Below are positions 55,354-63,904 of a stretch of 64,000 bases of DNA, piece after piece; position 1 is the stretch's first letter, and every line of letters starts with the position of its first letter. The DNA is from Lachnospiraceae bacterium (GTDB taxonomy: Bacteria > Bacillota > Clostridia > Lachnospirales > Lachnospiraceae). The stretch covers positions 146,803 to 210,802 of the forward strand of contig CAJTFL010000007.1 of the NCBI GenBank assembly GCA_910575565.1, written 5' to 3'. The notes beneath the pieces were generated by a model that searched no databases, was not told the origin of the DNA, and was given only the letters and a program-made list of their open reading frames with translations. Both the position numbers and the translations under genes were made by a program.

Positions 55354-55956
55354 CTACTGCCACCTTATGATAACAACCTTGTCAGCAATCCATTGTTTAT
55401 CATCCTGACTGGTGCCGAATATATTCACATCCGTTTCTTTCTTGATACTGTTTTTGTCAGTGTCCTCTCTCGAAATTTCTGTCTGCGATCCCATGCTGAA
55501 ATATATAACCTGAAAAATAACATCATCCGCATAAGTTATATGAATGTTCGTTTCTTCCGATTCATATCCCGGAGCTGCAATACCTCCCTCCATTGATCCA
55601 TCCTCATTTATGATCAGTGTCCGAGGTGTTATGGTGCATCCCGCATCTGAAAAATCAACAACGCGCCCACTCAGATTCGCCCCTTCATAAAACGCCCCTT
55701 CTTCTTTGCTGCTCTCCGTAATCACACTACTGCTTTCTGCAACGTTACCAGCCATGTCATCCTGACTGCCCTCTGCCTCGTTTCTGCCGTTTTCTCCATC
55801 TGTTACAATATCTCCGCTATAATCACTCTCATTTGCCATATGTACATCCGACAGATCCGGCTGCTCATTTTCCTTTCCTGCACATCCCGTCATGCCCATA
55901 CACAAAACTGTGAATAAACAAAGAACTCCTGCTGCTTTCAACATCTTTCTCTTCAT
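55354..55956 (-). CDS. Lipoprotein of the FtsX-type ABC operon
   Basis: 200 aa. Signal peptide with lipobox GMTGCAG (Cys about 25), a long acidic Ser/Glu/Asp-rich stretch (about 30-90) and a C-terminal beta-rich domain (GRVVDFSDAGCTITPRTLII). No family recognised. As first gene of the minus operon it may be an accessory or substrate-capture subunit of the transporter, or an immunity-like lipoprotein. It faces the regulator gene across a 169-bp divergent region. Confidence 0.82.
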   Translation of the reverse strand: MKRKMLKAAGVLCLFTVLCMGMTGCAGKENEQPDLSDVHMANESDYSGDIVTDGENGRNEAEGSQDDMAGNVAESSSVITESSKEEGAFYEGANLSGRVVDFSDAGCTITPRTLIINEDGSMEGGIAAPGYESEETNIHITYADDVIFQVIYFSMGSQTEISREDTDKNSIKKETDVNIFGTSQDDKQWIADKVVIIRWQ

Positions 55957-56016
55957 CTTCTATACCTCTTTTCATTTATTTGGCTTTTTGCCTGTTCAAA
56001 AAATAGCATCCGTCTA

Positions 56017-56075
56017 TCCTAAAAATCTCCTATTTCACCAACCAATATTAAGAATTTTTTAGAAGATTTTTAGGA
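56017..56075. promoter_or_regulatory. Inverted repeat between the divergent ABC operon and two-component genes
   Basis: TCCTAAAAATCT (56017-56028) and AGATTTTTAGGA (56064-56075) are perfect 12-bp inverted copies 35 nt apart. TATACT at 56086-56091 follows, a probable -10 for the regulator gene. The repeats are the natural binding candidates for the OmpR-type regulator controlling both directions. Confidence 0.6.
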
Positions 56076-56125
56076 ATTGTTTTGCTATACTTAATGCATA
56101 AATAAATGAATTGGGGATCGTTAAT

Positions 56126-56821
56126 ATGAAAATCTTATTATTAGAGGATGACAAATACCTTTGTGATAATATGAAACAACAGCTTACAAAAGAGGGATAC
56201 ATTGTTGATGCCTGCAATGACGGGGAAGAAGGTTTCTTACTTGCCTTAGACCAGAGAGGCGATTATGATCTGGCTGTTATTGACCGTATGCTCCCCGTTG
56301 TAGACGGTCTTTCCATTATAAAAGCAATGCGGAATAAAAAAATGCAGATTCCCATCATCATAATAACCGGGATGTCTGAATTGCAGGACAAAATTGAAGG
56401 ATTAGACAATGGTGCCGATGATTACCTTACAAAGCCCTTCCATATCAGTGAATTATCCGCACGGATCAGGGCCTTAACACGCAGGCCGGCTGTTCTTGCG
56501 GAAAAAAGCTGCCTTTCTTTCCATGACCTTTCCCTTGACATTTCAAAAAGACAGCTTGCATGTAAAAGTAATCATCTGGCTCTGACACCGACAGAGTTTC
56601 ACTTAATGGGTATTTTTCTTGAAAAGCCGGAGATTGTGCTTACCAGAGAACAGCTTATACAAAAGGTTTGGGAAACGGATACCGCCGTTGAATCAAAAAA
56701 TTTAGATAACTATATCTATTTTTTACGCAAACGGCTCCGCACCGTTGGGAGCGAATGTGTCCTTTCCTCTGTCTATGGCTCCGGATTTATATTGGAGGTA
56801 AAGCATGATACAAAGCCTTAA
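56126..56821 (+). CDS. OmpR/PhoB-family response regulator
   Basis: 231 aa from ATG 56126 with GGGGA upstream. Receiver domain: LLLEDD acidic cluster, phospho-Asp in LAVIDRMLP (about 51), Lys in LTKPFHISEL. The winged-helix effector is intact (LTPTEFHLMGIFLEKP and TVGSECVLSSVYGSGF). It is cotranscribed with the kinase, whose start overlaps it by 17 nt. It probably controls the divergent FtsX-type ABC operon. Confidence 0.94.
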   Translation: MKILLLEDDKYLCDNMKQQLTKEGYIVDACNDGEEGFLLALDQRGDYDLAVIDRMLPVVDGLSIIKAMRNKKMQIPIIIITGMSELQDKIEGLDNGADDYLTKPFHISELSARIRALTRRPAVLAEKSCLSFHDLSLDISKRQLACKSNHLALTPTEFHLMGIFLEKPEIVLTREQLIQKVWETDTAVESKNLDNYIYFLRKRLRTVGSECVLSSVYGSGFILEVKHDTKP

Positions 56822-58109
56822 AAGGAATCTTTATGTTTTGCTGATCAGTTCTCTCATGTTCATCTTTTCTATCGCATTTTTTCTGATGATCCATGAAAAC
56901 ATAAAGACAAAGAAGAATTCGGAACTGGCTTACTTTAACAGAATGGCGACCACCCTTATCCTCCAATTAGAACATGAATCTGACTACCGGACATGCCTGG
57001 AGCTTTATGAAGGAAAACGGGATATGTACTTTCAGCTTTTATCTGATAACGGGCATTCTCTTTACCAGAGTGAATATATAAAAAACAATACGGATATCAT
57101 TGATACTTTTTTGACCATATTGCTGGATACAGAAGGAGATTTTACCTATAACCCTTCCCGTCTGGAAGACAATTATTACAGCAGGCAAAGCGGCACTTAT
57201 ACAATCCAAGCCATAAATGGGAAAAAACATTATTGTGCAAGTTCCCTAATCGTAACAGACCATAATGCCATATATACAGTTGTAGCCATGAAAGAATGTT
57301 CCAGCTTTGCCGCATTGTTAAAACCGGAATTGGGCTATTATTTTTGCATATGGTGTGGTGTTCTTGCTTCCATTGTCTTCCTTTCCAAAATACTGGTCAA
57401 AAAAGCCGTAAGTCCCACCGAAAAAGCCATGCAGAGCCAGAAAAACTTTATTGCCGCTGTTTCGCACGAATGCAAAGCTCCATTGGCATCAATCCTTTCC
57501 TCTGCTGAAATGATTGAATCTGTACCAGGTGTCCCGGATACCATTAAAAATCATGTACAGATGATTGATTCAGAGGTATCACAGATGTCAAGACTTATTC
57601 AGGATCTACTCCTGCTATCATCCCTTGATGCTGGAAACTGGTCTCTTCACATGGATGAGATCAATATTGATACGTTACTGATAAACCTTTATACAAAATT
57701 TGAACAGATTTGCAGGAAAAAAAATATACTGCTGGAGCTTAATATACCAGATGAATGCTGTCCGCCGCTTTATTCTGATGCAGACCGCTTAAACCAGATT
57801 ATCAGTATTTTTCTTGATAATTCCATTTCATACTCTCCACCTGATTCCGAAATTTCATTAAATGCATCAGTAGAAAAAAATGAATTGATAATTACAATTA
57901 TTGATCATGGAATTGGAATCAGTGACAAGGATAAACCTTTTATATTTAACCGCTTCTATCAATGTGATAAATCCCGTACCAAAAGAGAACATTTTGGACT
58001 CGGACTTAGTATTGCAAATGAATTAGTCAGTAAACTGAACGGACGAATCCGGCTATTTGATACCACTGGCGGCGGATGCACTTTCAAAATATTTCTTCCC
58101 TTAAAATAA
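56805..58109 (+). CDS. Sensor histidine kinase
   Basis: 434 aa. Two transmembrane helices (about 10-30 and 180-200) bracket a 150-residue extracytoplasmic sensor. The H-box is AVSHECKAPLASIL, the N-box DRLNQIISIFLDNSISYSPP, and G-boxes DHGIGISD and FGLGLSIANELV; all catalytic parts are intact. It phosphorylates the overlapping response regulator. Together with the ABC genes it resembles peptide- or antibiotic-sensing envelope modules, but the extended sensor is unlike the short BceS type. Confidence 0.93.
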   Translation: MIQSLKRNLYVLLISSLMFIFSIAFFLMIHENIKTKKNSELAYFNRMATTLILQLEHESDYRTCLELYEGKRDMYFQLLSDNGHSLYQSEYIKNNTDIIDTFLTILLDTEGDFTYNPSRLEDNYYSRQSGTYTIQAINGKKHYCASSLIVTDHNAIYTVVAMKECSSFAALLKPELGYYFCIWCGVLASIVFLSKILVKKAVSPTEKAMQSQKNFIAAVSHECKAPLASILSSAEMIESVPGVPDTIKNHVQMIDSEVSQMSRLIQDLLLLSSLDAGNWSLHMDEINIDTLLINLYTKFEQICRKKNILLELNIPDECCPPLYSDADRLNQIISIFLDNSISYSPPDSEISLNASVEKNELIITIIDHGIGISDKDKPFIFNRFYQCDKSRTKREHFGLGLSIANELVSKLNGRIRLFDTTGGGCTFKIFLPLK

Positions 58110-58209
58110 TGCTCATGTACGGTAAAGAAGCAAGCAACCGAAAACAAGAGATAGACCGCCAGCACCACACTATTCCGAACCAAAGAAGCCAAAGACCAAA
58201 AGACAAGCA

Positions 58210-58736
58210 TTGTGGGAAAATCCAAAAGTTTTGATTTTCCCACAAATCTAAACTTATATAAAATCCAAACTTTTCTGAAAACAGCTTGATAATTGGGGAT
58301 TCTTGCTGGAAAAAGTTTGGATTTCGTTTCACAAAGTACAATACTCCAATTATGACAAAATGCGTAAAACATTGCTATTTAGCTCTGTTTCAATCAATTT
58401 ATTCTCATTTCTGACAAGAGAAGCACAAAACAAAATCCAAACTTTTATATCAGAAAATGCCTTGAATAAAGGATTTACAGAGGAAAGTTTGGATTTCTCC
58501 TAAGTTTGGATTTCGTTTCACAAAGTACAATACTCCAATTATGACAAAATGCGTAAAACATTGCTATTTAGCTCTGTTTCAATCAATTTATTCTCATTTC
58601 TGACAAGAGAAGTACAAAACAAAATCCAAACTTTTATATCAGAAAATGCCTTGAATAAAGGATTTACAGAGGAAAGTTTGGATTTCTTCTAAGTTTGGAT
58701 TTGTGGGAAAATCTAAACTTTTGGATTTTCCCACAA
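58210..58736. repeat. Hairpin-bounded repeat block with a 189-bp tandem duplication
   Basis: The 789-bp gap 58110-58898 holds no convincing gene. Two near-identical hairpins with arms TTGTGGGAAAATC/GATTTTCCCACAA flank it (58210-58245 and 58701-58736). Between them a 189-bp unit is tandemly repeated (58313-58501, 58502-58690) with only two or three differences. The word AAATCCAAACTTT and its complement occur many times and can pair, for example 58261-58274 with 58311-58324 and 58433-58445 with 58484-58496. 189 is a multiple of 3 and short ORFs of about 60 codons run through each copy, but the stops and hairpins argue for a non-coding mobile-type repeat. Confidence 0.85.
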
Positions 58737-58826
58737 TGCCGACTACTACGGAATCCTACCTTACACCGACCTATATTTTTGATACACAACAACCAGATTA
58801 AGTTGTTGTTATTTTTATTTGGGGGA

Positions 58827-58874
58827 TTGACTATAATAGCAAAGGTGATATAATGTACTTGTACATTAAGTACA
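58827..58874 (+). promoter_or_regulatory. Promoter and operator of the GntR-ABC operon
   Basis: TTGACT (58827-58832) and TATAAT (58849-58854) are 16 nt apart. Overlapping the start region, TGTACTT (58854-58860) and AAGTACA (58868-58874) form an inverted repeat with a 7-nt gap. The position suggests autorepression by the GntR regulator encoded 25 nt downstream. Confidence 0.75.
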
Positions 58875-58898
58875 TTCGGAAAGTAGAGGTGGTGAACA

Positions 58899-59276
58899 GT
58901 GGAAATCATTATCAGCAACAATGCCAATAAACCGATTTATGAACAAATCACATCACAAATCAAGGCAATAATAATGAGCGGAGAATTACAGGCAGGTGAC
59001 GCAATCCCTTCCATGCGAGCTTTGGCAAAATCAATCCATGTAAGTGTCATTACAGTCCAAAAAGCCTATGAGGATTTACAAAGGGACGGATTTATCGAAA
59101 CTACAGTTGGCAGAGGAAGTTTTGTGTCGGCGCAGAACAAAGAATTTTATCAAGAGGAACAACAGCGTATAGCCGAAGAACATTTACAAGCAGCCGCCGA
59201 AATAGGGAGAATGAGTAATATTTCTCTTGAAAAATTGACGGAATTATTAACTTTATTTTATCAGGAGGACGAATAA
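58899..59276 (+). CDS. GntR-family regulator, YtrA type
   Basis: 125 aa, starting at GTG 58899 with AGAGGTGG upstream. The N-terminal winged helix (KPIYEQITSQIKAIIMSGEL, SMRALAKSIHVSVITVQKAYEDL) is typical, and the short 50-residue tail without a ligand domain is the YtrA subgroup. YtrA members repress adjacent ABC operons. It ends 1 nt before the ATPase gene. Confidence 0.93.
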   Translation: MEIIISNNANKPIYEQITSQIKAIIMSGELQAGDAIPSMRALAKSIHVSVITVQKAYEDLQRDGFIETTVGRGSFVSAQNKEFYQEEQQRIAEEHLQAAAEIGRMSNISLEKLTELLTLFYQEDE

Positions 59277-59277
59277 C

Positions 59278-60144
59278 ATGGAAAACATTTTAGAATTGCA
59301 ACAAATATGTAAGTCTTTTCCAAAGTCAAACTTTATATTGGATAAACTCTCTTTTTCATTACCGTATGGGGCTATTCTGGGCTTTGTTGGTGAAAACGGC
59401 GCAGGTAAAACTACCACGATTGGCTGTATTTTAAACACTGTCAGAAAAGACAGCGGTATGGTAAAACTATTTGGAAAAGAAATGCGGGATATTGACACAG
59501 ACATTCGAGAAAAAATTGGTGTGGTTTATGACGGAGATAATTTTCCGGGTTTTTGGACGGCGAAACAATTATCTCAAGTCATGGAGGGAATTTATACACA
59601 ATGGGATAATGCCTTATTTCAAAAATATTTAGAGGATTTTCATTTACCTGTTAAACAGAAAATCAAAAATTATTCCAGAGGAATGACAATGAAGCTGGCT
59701 ATTGCAGTTGCCTTGTCGCACCACCCGCAATTATTGATTTTGGACGAAGCAACCAGTGGTTTAGACCCCATTATGCGTGATGAAATGCTGGACGTTTTTC
59801 TTGAATTTGTGCAGGAGGAAAGCCATTCTATCCTTTTATCTTCTCATATTACAAGCGATTTAGAAAAAGTTGCAGATTATATTACATTTATTCATAATGG
59901 GAAATTGATTATGACCGCATCAAAAAATGATTTGGTATATAATTACGCCGTTATGCGTTGCAAGGAAAGTCAGTTCCTTGCATTAGACCCTGGTGATATT
60001 ATCGCTTACCGAAAACGGGATTTTCAGATTGATGTATTAGTTAATAACGGAAAAGAAGCACAACGAAAATATAAAGGTTCTGTTGTAGACCATGTTTCAG
60101 TTGATGAAATCATGTTGTTATTGGTAAAGGGGGAACGAGTATGA
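59278..60144 (+). CDS. ABC transporter ATP-binding protein, YtrB-like
   Basis: 288 aa. Walker A GENGAGKTTTIG, signature-like YSRGMTMKLAIAVAL, Walker B LLILDEATSGLDP and His switch LLSSHITSD. The C-terminal extension of about 70 residues is usual for ATPases of ABC-2-type exporters with a GntR partner. It overlaps the permease gene by 4 nt. Confidence 0.94.
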   Translation: MENILELQQICKSFPKSNFILDKLSFSLPYGAILGFVGENGAGKTTTIGCILNTVRKDSGMVKLFGKEMRDIDTDIREKIGVVYDGDNFPGFWTAKQLSQVMEGIYTQWDNALFQKYLEDFHLPVKQKIKNYSRGMTMKLAIAVALSHHPQLLILDEATSGLDPIMRDEMLDVFLEFVQEESHSILLSSHITSDLEKVADYITFIHNGKLIMTASKNDLVYNYAVMRCKESQFLALDPGDIIAYRKRDFQIDVLVNNGKEAQRKYKGSVVDHVSVDEIMLLLVKGERV

Positions 60145-60785
60145 AAGGATTGCTTAAAAATAATTTTTTAACCGTTTATTCTAATGCGAAAGTTTTTTCG
60201 ATTTTTATGCTTATATTGGGGCTTTTTGTTGTTGCGGTTATCAGCCAGCCGCTTCTTATTGGTTACGTTCTGTTAAGCATGGTTGGCTTTTCCGTAAATG
60301 CAATTACAAGCATAAAAAAAGAGTTTATTTCAAAATGGGGAAAATACAAATTAACTTTGCCTGTAAAGAGAGCTGCTATTGTTAAAAGCTATTTTATCAG
60401 TCAACTAATATGGCTGCTTGTTGGAATACTATATGCAGGAATCGTTATAAGTTTATCATGGGCATTGCATGGTTGCCCTTATGATAATAGCATTGACGTA
60501 GTTTCAATATTTGCATTGGGAATCAGTGTAAGTATTTTTACAGGTGCATTTTTCTTTCCATTGCTTTATCTGGGCGGCGAAGAAAGAAGTGATGTATTTT
60601 TAGTAATCAGCTTGCTTTGTGGAATTGGCGTTGTGTTAGGAATTATTAGTGTACTTAATCTTTATTTAGCCCCTGGCGTAACTACAATTCTATTAAGTGC
60701 GGCTATTTTGCTTTTAAGTTCTTTGTTAATGTTCGCTTTATCCTATCCGTTGACCGTGGGTATTTATCACAAAAAAGAATACTAA
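60141..60785 (+). CDS. ABC-2-type permease of the GntR-ABC operon
   Basis: 214 aa with six hydrophobic segments, beginning MKGLLKNNFLTVYSNAKVFSIFMLILGLFV. The start overlaps the ATPase stop by 4 nt (ATGA). It forms the membrane part of the exporter; substrate unknown, with cell-wall-active peptides a common guess for this type. Confidence 0.9.
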   Translation: MKGLLKNNFLTVYSNAKVFSIFMLILGLFVVAVISQPLLIGYVLLSMVGFSVNAITSIKKEFISKWGKYKLTLPVKRAAIVKSYFISQLIWLLVGILYAGIVISLSWALHGCPYDNSIDVVSIFALGISVSIFTGAFFFPLLYLGGEERSDVFLVISLLCGIGVVLGIISVLNLYLAPGVTTILLSAAILLLSSLLMFALSYPLTVGIYHKKEY

Positions 60786-60820
60786 CTAAATGTATTATGT
60801 GGGAGAAAGGGGGAATTTCT

Positions 60821-61264
60821 ATGCCTTGCACAGAAGCATACAAGGAGCATATCGAATACACATTTAACGCCTTTTGTAAAGTTGTTATACGTTATGCGGT
60901 TATCAACGCATGGCGTGACAGGGATAGACGGCGGCAAAGAGAAATATCTTTTGAATACCTCACCGAAGAAAAGTTTTACCCATTCAGCACGTCAGACACC
61001 TATTTCATAGACCCCTACAAGCAATACCCGGTTATGATATGCGGTCAGAGGGTTATCCTCACAAACGGGGAGCTTGCCGCCGCCCTGTCCTCTCTGCCGG
61101 AGAAAAAGAGGGAAGTCATTTACCTTTACTTTTTCGGGCGTTACACACAGCAGGAAATCGGGGAACTATACGGACGCTGCCGGAGTACGGCGTGGCATCA
61201 CATACACAGTGCCTTGCAAATGCTGCATGAAGAAATGGAGGTGCTTTTCCGTGAGGAATCCTAA
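60821..61264 (+). CDS. Sigma-70-like protein of a mobile element
   Basis: 147 aa from ATG 60821, which has AGGGGG 8 nt upstream; the open frame begins 8 codons earlier. The C-terminal part AALSSLPEKKREVIYLYFFGRYTQQEIGELYGRCRSTAWHHI is a sigma region 4 helix-turn-helix. This short form is typical of Tn1549/Tn4451-like conjugative or mobilisable elements of Clostridia, where it accompanies the small HTH protein that follows. Confidence 0.9.
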   Translation: MPCTEAYKEHIEYTFNAFCKVVIRYAVINAWRDRDRRRQREISFEYLTEEKFYPFSTSDTYFIDPYKQYPVMICGQRVILTNGELAAALSSLPEKKREVIYLYFFGRYTQQEIGELYGRCRSTAWHHIHSALQMLHEEMEVLFREES

Positions 61265-61475
61265 ACTTGTGCCATATGAAACCATTATCCGAGCGACCAG
61301 CGGAGAGCCGGAAGCCATTGACGAGGTTTTACGGCATTACAGCAAGCGAATCCGGCTTGCTTCTCTTGAAAACGGACACGTCAACAAGGACACCGAGGAC
61401 AATATCAAACGGCGGCTTATCGCTGCCCTGTTCCAGTTCCGCTTTGATGAACAGCCATACCCCAAAACTGAATAA
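61251..61475 (+). CDS. Small helix-turn-helix protein of the mobile element
   Basis: 74 aa from GTG 61251, with GGAGGTG 8 nt upstream, overlapping the sigma-like gene by 14 nt. It reads RNPKLVPYETIIRATSGEPEA and LRHYSKRIRLASLENGHVNKD, a protein regularly found after the sigma-like gene in such elements. Probably a regulator or excision/replication accessory. Confidence 0.88.
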   Translation: MRNPKLVPYETIIRATSGEPEAIDEVLRHYSKRIRLASLENGHVNKDTEDNIKRRLIAALFQFRFDEQPYPKTE

Positions 61476-61504
61476 CCTCCGCCACATAGAACGGCACACC
61501 AAGA

Positions 61505-61536
61505 CAGGAAATCATAAAAAGGTTTCCTGTTTTTTT
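61505..61536 (+). terminator. Rho-independent terminator
   Basis: CAGGAAA (61505-61511) pairs with TTTCCTG (61523-61529), followed by seven T. It ends the sigma-HTH unit. The following stretch to 61960 shows no gene. Confidence 0.9.
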
Positions 61537-61969
61537 GCGTTTATATTCGGCGTTTTTGAAAAACCGCCGTATTGCCCCACGAAAAGGGAAACATGACACG
61601 CTCTTTGTTTGGCAGTTTTCAATTTTCGGTGGTGTGGGGAATGAAAGGAAAATGAAGAAATTTCTCAAAATTCCCGCCTATCCGGGCTTGTGTGGTTTTG
61701 TAAGGAATGAGGGGAAATTTCAGCCAATCAACGTCCATTTTGCATTTTGCTGGTTTGTAGGTATTGGAGAGAAATTTTCCGTAGCCTTGGCAAAATCTCT
61801 CCGTATGGCACTAAAGGTATTGTGAGAGAAATTTTCGCCGGAACGCAACAAACCAGCCGCCAATAGCCGGATAGTAAGCAAAGATACCACACAGCGCAGT
61901 TTCTAAGAGCAAGATTCTACCACAGTACCAAATTTCGCTAATCGCTCATTTTGTCCTATGGGAATCTTG

Positions 61970-62051
61970 TTGGGGTTGCCACCCCAAGCCCGCCTTTTTG
62001 CGGCTTGCGCCGCTTGAAAAATCCCCGAAAAAATATTTTCGGATTTTTCAA
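61970..62051. other. Candidate oriT region upstream of mobC
   Basis: Two strong inverted repeats precede mobC: TTGGGG-TTGCCA-CCCCAA (61970-61987) and a 16-bp-arm hairpin TTGAAAAATCC...GGATTTTTCAA (62014-62051). In elements of this type the nick region lies just upstream of the MobC and relaxase genes. The nick site itself cannot be placed. Confidence 0.45.
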
Positions 62052-62128
62052 AAAACACTTCCGCTTTGCCCCCTGTTTTTCTCCTATTGGTGAGAGGGCA
62101 AACCATAAAAAGAAAGGAGTTGAAAGCC

Positions 62129-62524
62129 ATGAAAAGATACAACACGCCCCACCGCTACCGGGTAATCAAGACACGCTTGACCGGGGAAGAATACGCCGAG
62201 TTTTCCGAGCGTGTCACCCTCTGCAAAATGAGCCAAGCCGAGTTTATCCGGCAAGCCCTTATCAAGTCAAGCATACGCCTGGTCATTACCGTTTCCCCGG
62301 TCAATGATGAATTACTCTCTGCCGTTGGGAAACTCACAGCCGAATACGGAAAAATCGGCGGCAACTTGAATCAGATTGCCCGCTGTCTGAACGAGTACGG
62401 CGCACCCTATAACACCCTCTCCCAAGAGGTAAGAGCCGCCACAGCGGAGCTTGCCGCCTTGAAGTTTGAAGTCTTGCAGAAAGTAGGTGAAGCCGTTGGC
62501 AACATTCAAACATATCAGCTCTAA
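62129..62524 (+). CDS. mobC: MobC-type relaxosome accessory protein
   Basis: 131 aa from ATG 62129 with AAAGGAG 9 nt upstream. N-terminal ribbon-helix-helix region KTRLTGEEYAEFSERVTLC and MSQAEFIRQAL, followed by the conserved YGKIGGNLNQIARCLNEYG of the MobC family. It binds oriT and loads the relaxase. Its end overlaps the relaxase start by 29 nt. Confidence 0.92.
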   Translation: MKRYNTPHRYRVIKTRLTGEEYAEFSERVTLCKMSQAEFIRQALIKSSIRLVITVSPVNDELLSAVGKLTAEYGKIGGNLNQIARCLNEYGAPYNTLSQEVRAATAELAALKFEVLQKVGEAVGNIQTYQL

Positions 62525-63903
62525 AAATGCCGACTACGGAGCTGCCGAGCAGTACCTAACTTTTGAACATGACGAGTTTACCATGAAGCCCACACTGGAC
62601 GGGAATGGGCGGCTTGTTCCCCGTGACGGTTACCGCATTTCCTCTCTGAATTGTGGCGGGGAAGATTTCGCCATAGCGTGTATGCGCTCCAATCTCAAAT
62701 ACGGCAAAAACCAGAAACGTGAGGACGTAAAGAGCCACCATTACATTATCAGTTTTGACCCCCGTGACGCATCAGACAACGGCTTGACCGTAGACCGGGC
62801 GCAAGTGTTGGGCGAGCAGTTTTGTAAAGAGCATTTTCCCGGACACCAAGCCCTTGTTTGTACTCACCCAGACGGGCATAACCACAGCGGCAACATTCAT
62901 GTGCATATCGTCATAAACAGCTTGCGGATTGCCGAAGTGCCGCTATTGCCCTACATGGAAAGACCAGCCGACACAAGGGAGGGCTGCAAGCACCGCTGTA
63001 CGGACGCAGCTATGGAGTATTTCAAAGCGGAAGTCATGGAGATGTGCCACCGGGAAAACCTCTATCAGATTGACTTGCTGAACGGGAGCAAGAACCGCAT
63101 TACCGAGCGTGAGTATTGGGCGAAGCGGAAAGGACAAGCCGCACTGGATAAGGAGAACGCTTCCCAAGCCGCCACGGGAGAGCCGCCCAAACAGACCAAG
63201 TTTGAAACCGACAAGGAGAAATTACGGCGCACAATCCGAGCCGCCCTGTCCTCTGCCGTTTCCTTTGAGGATTTTTCCGGGAAGCTGCTACAACAGGGCG
63301 TGACCGTCAAGGAGAGCCGGGGGAGATTATCGTATCTCACGCCGGACAGGACGAAGCCATCACTGCCCGGAAACTGGGTGATGATTTTGACCGTGCCGCC
63401 GTACTGGAAGCACTCACCATAAACGCACAGAACGCCGCCAGAGCCGCCGAAACGCCCCTACCCCAACAGGAATACCCCCGCAGCATAAAAGACCGCTTAC
63501 AGCGCAACAAAGCCGCTGTAAACGCCCCGAAACAGGACAGCGTACAGCGCATGGTAGACATAGCCGCCAAGAAAGCCGAGGGCAAGGGGAAAGGCTATGA
63601 GAAATGGGCGACCTTACACAACTTGAAGCAAATGGCGGCTACCATGAGCGTTTACGAGGAATCCGGCTTTTCTTCCCCGGAGGAACTGGAAGCCGCCCTT
63701 GCCGCTGCCAGTGCCGGACTGCATGAAGTGACCGGGAAACTGAAAACCGTGGAAAGCACCTTGCAGGAGAAAAAGGACTTGCAGAAACAGCTATTGGCGT
63801 ACATCAAGACCAAGCCAGCCCGTGACGGACTGCGGGCGCAGAAAACGGAGAAAGCCCGAAAAGCCTACCGGGAGCAGCACGAAAGCGAATTTATCATTTC
63901 CTG
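62496..63903 (+). pseudogene. MobA-type relaxase gene, frameshifted and 3'-truncated
   Basis: The N-terminus ATFKHISSKNADYGAAEQYL fits a TTG start at 62496 with AGGTG upstream; a GTG three codons earlier is possible. The relaxase core with HPDGHNHSGNIHVHIVINS (the three-His metal site) is intact. At about 63357 (AAGCCATCACTG) one base is missing: frame 0 ends at 63422, while the +1 frame continues TARKLGDDFDRAAVLEAL and runs through VDIAAKKAEGKGKGYEKWAT and further helical sequence. Near 63903 the coding sequence stops matching and passes into what looks like an IS end. The relaxase is probably inactive. Confidence 0.85.
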
Positions 63904-63904
63904 G

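Noticed and set aside
58303..58503. 66-aa ORF in the 189-bp repeat
   Set aside because: It repeats only because the unit length is a multiple of 3; it has no ribosome-binding site and is built from the pairing words of the hairpins.
61535..61825. 96-aa ORF between the HTH gene and mobC
   Set aside because: It starts in the T-run of a terminator, has unremarkable composition and no ribosome-binding site; treated as chance.
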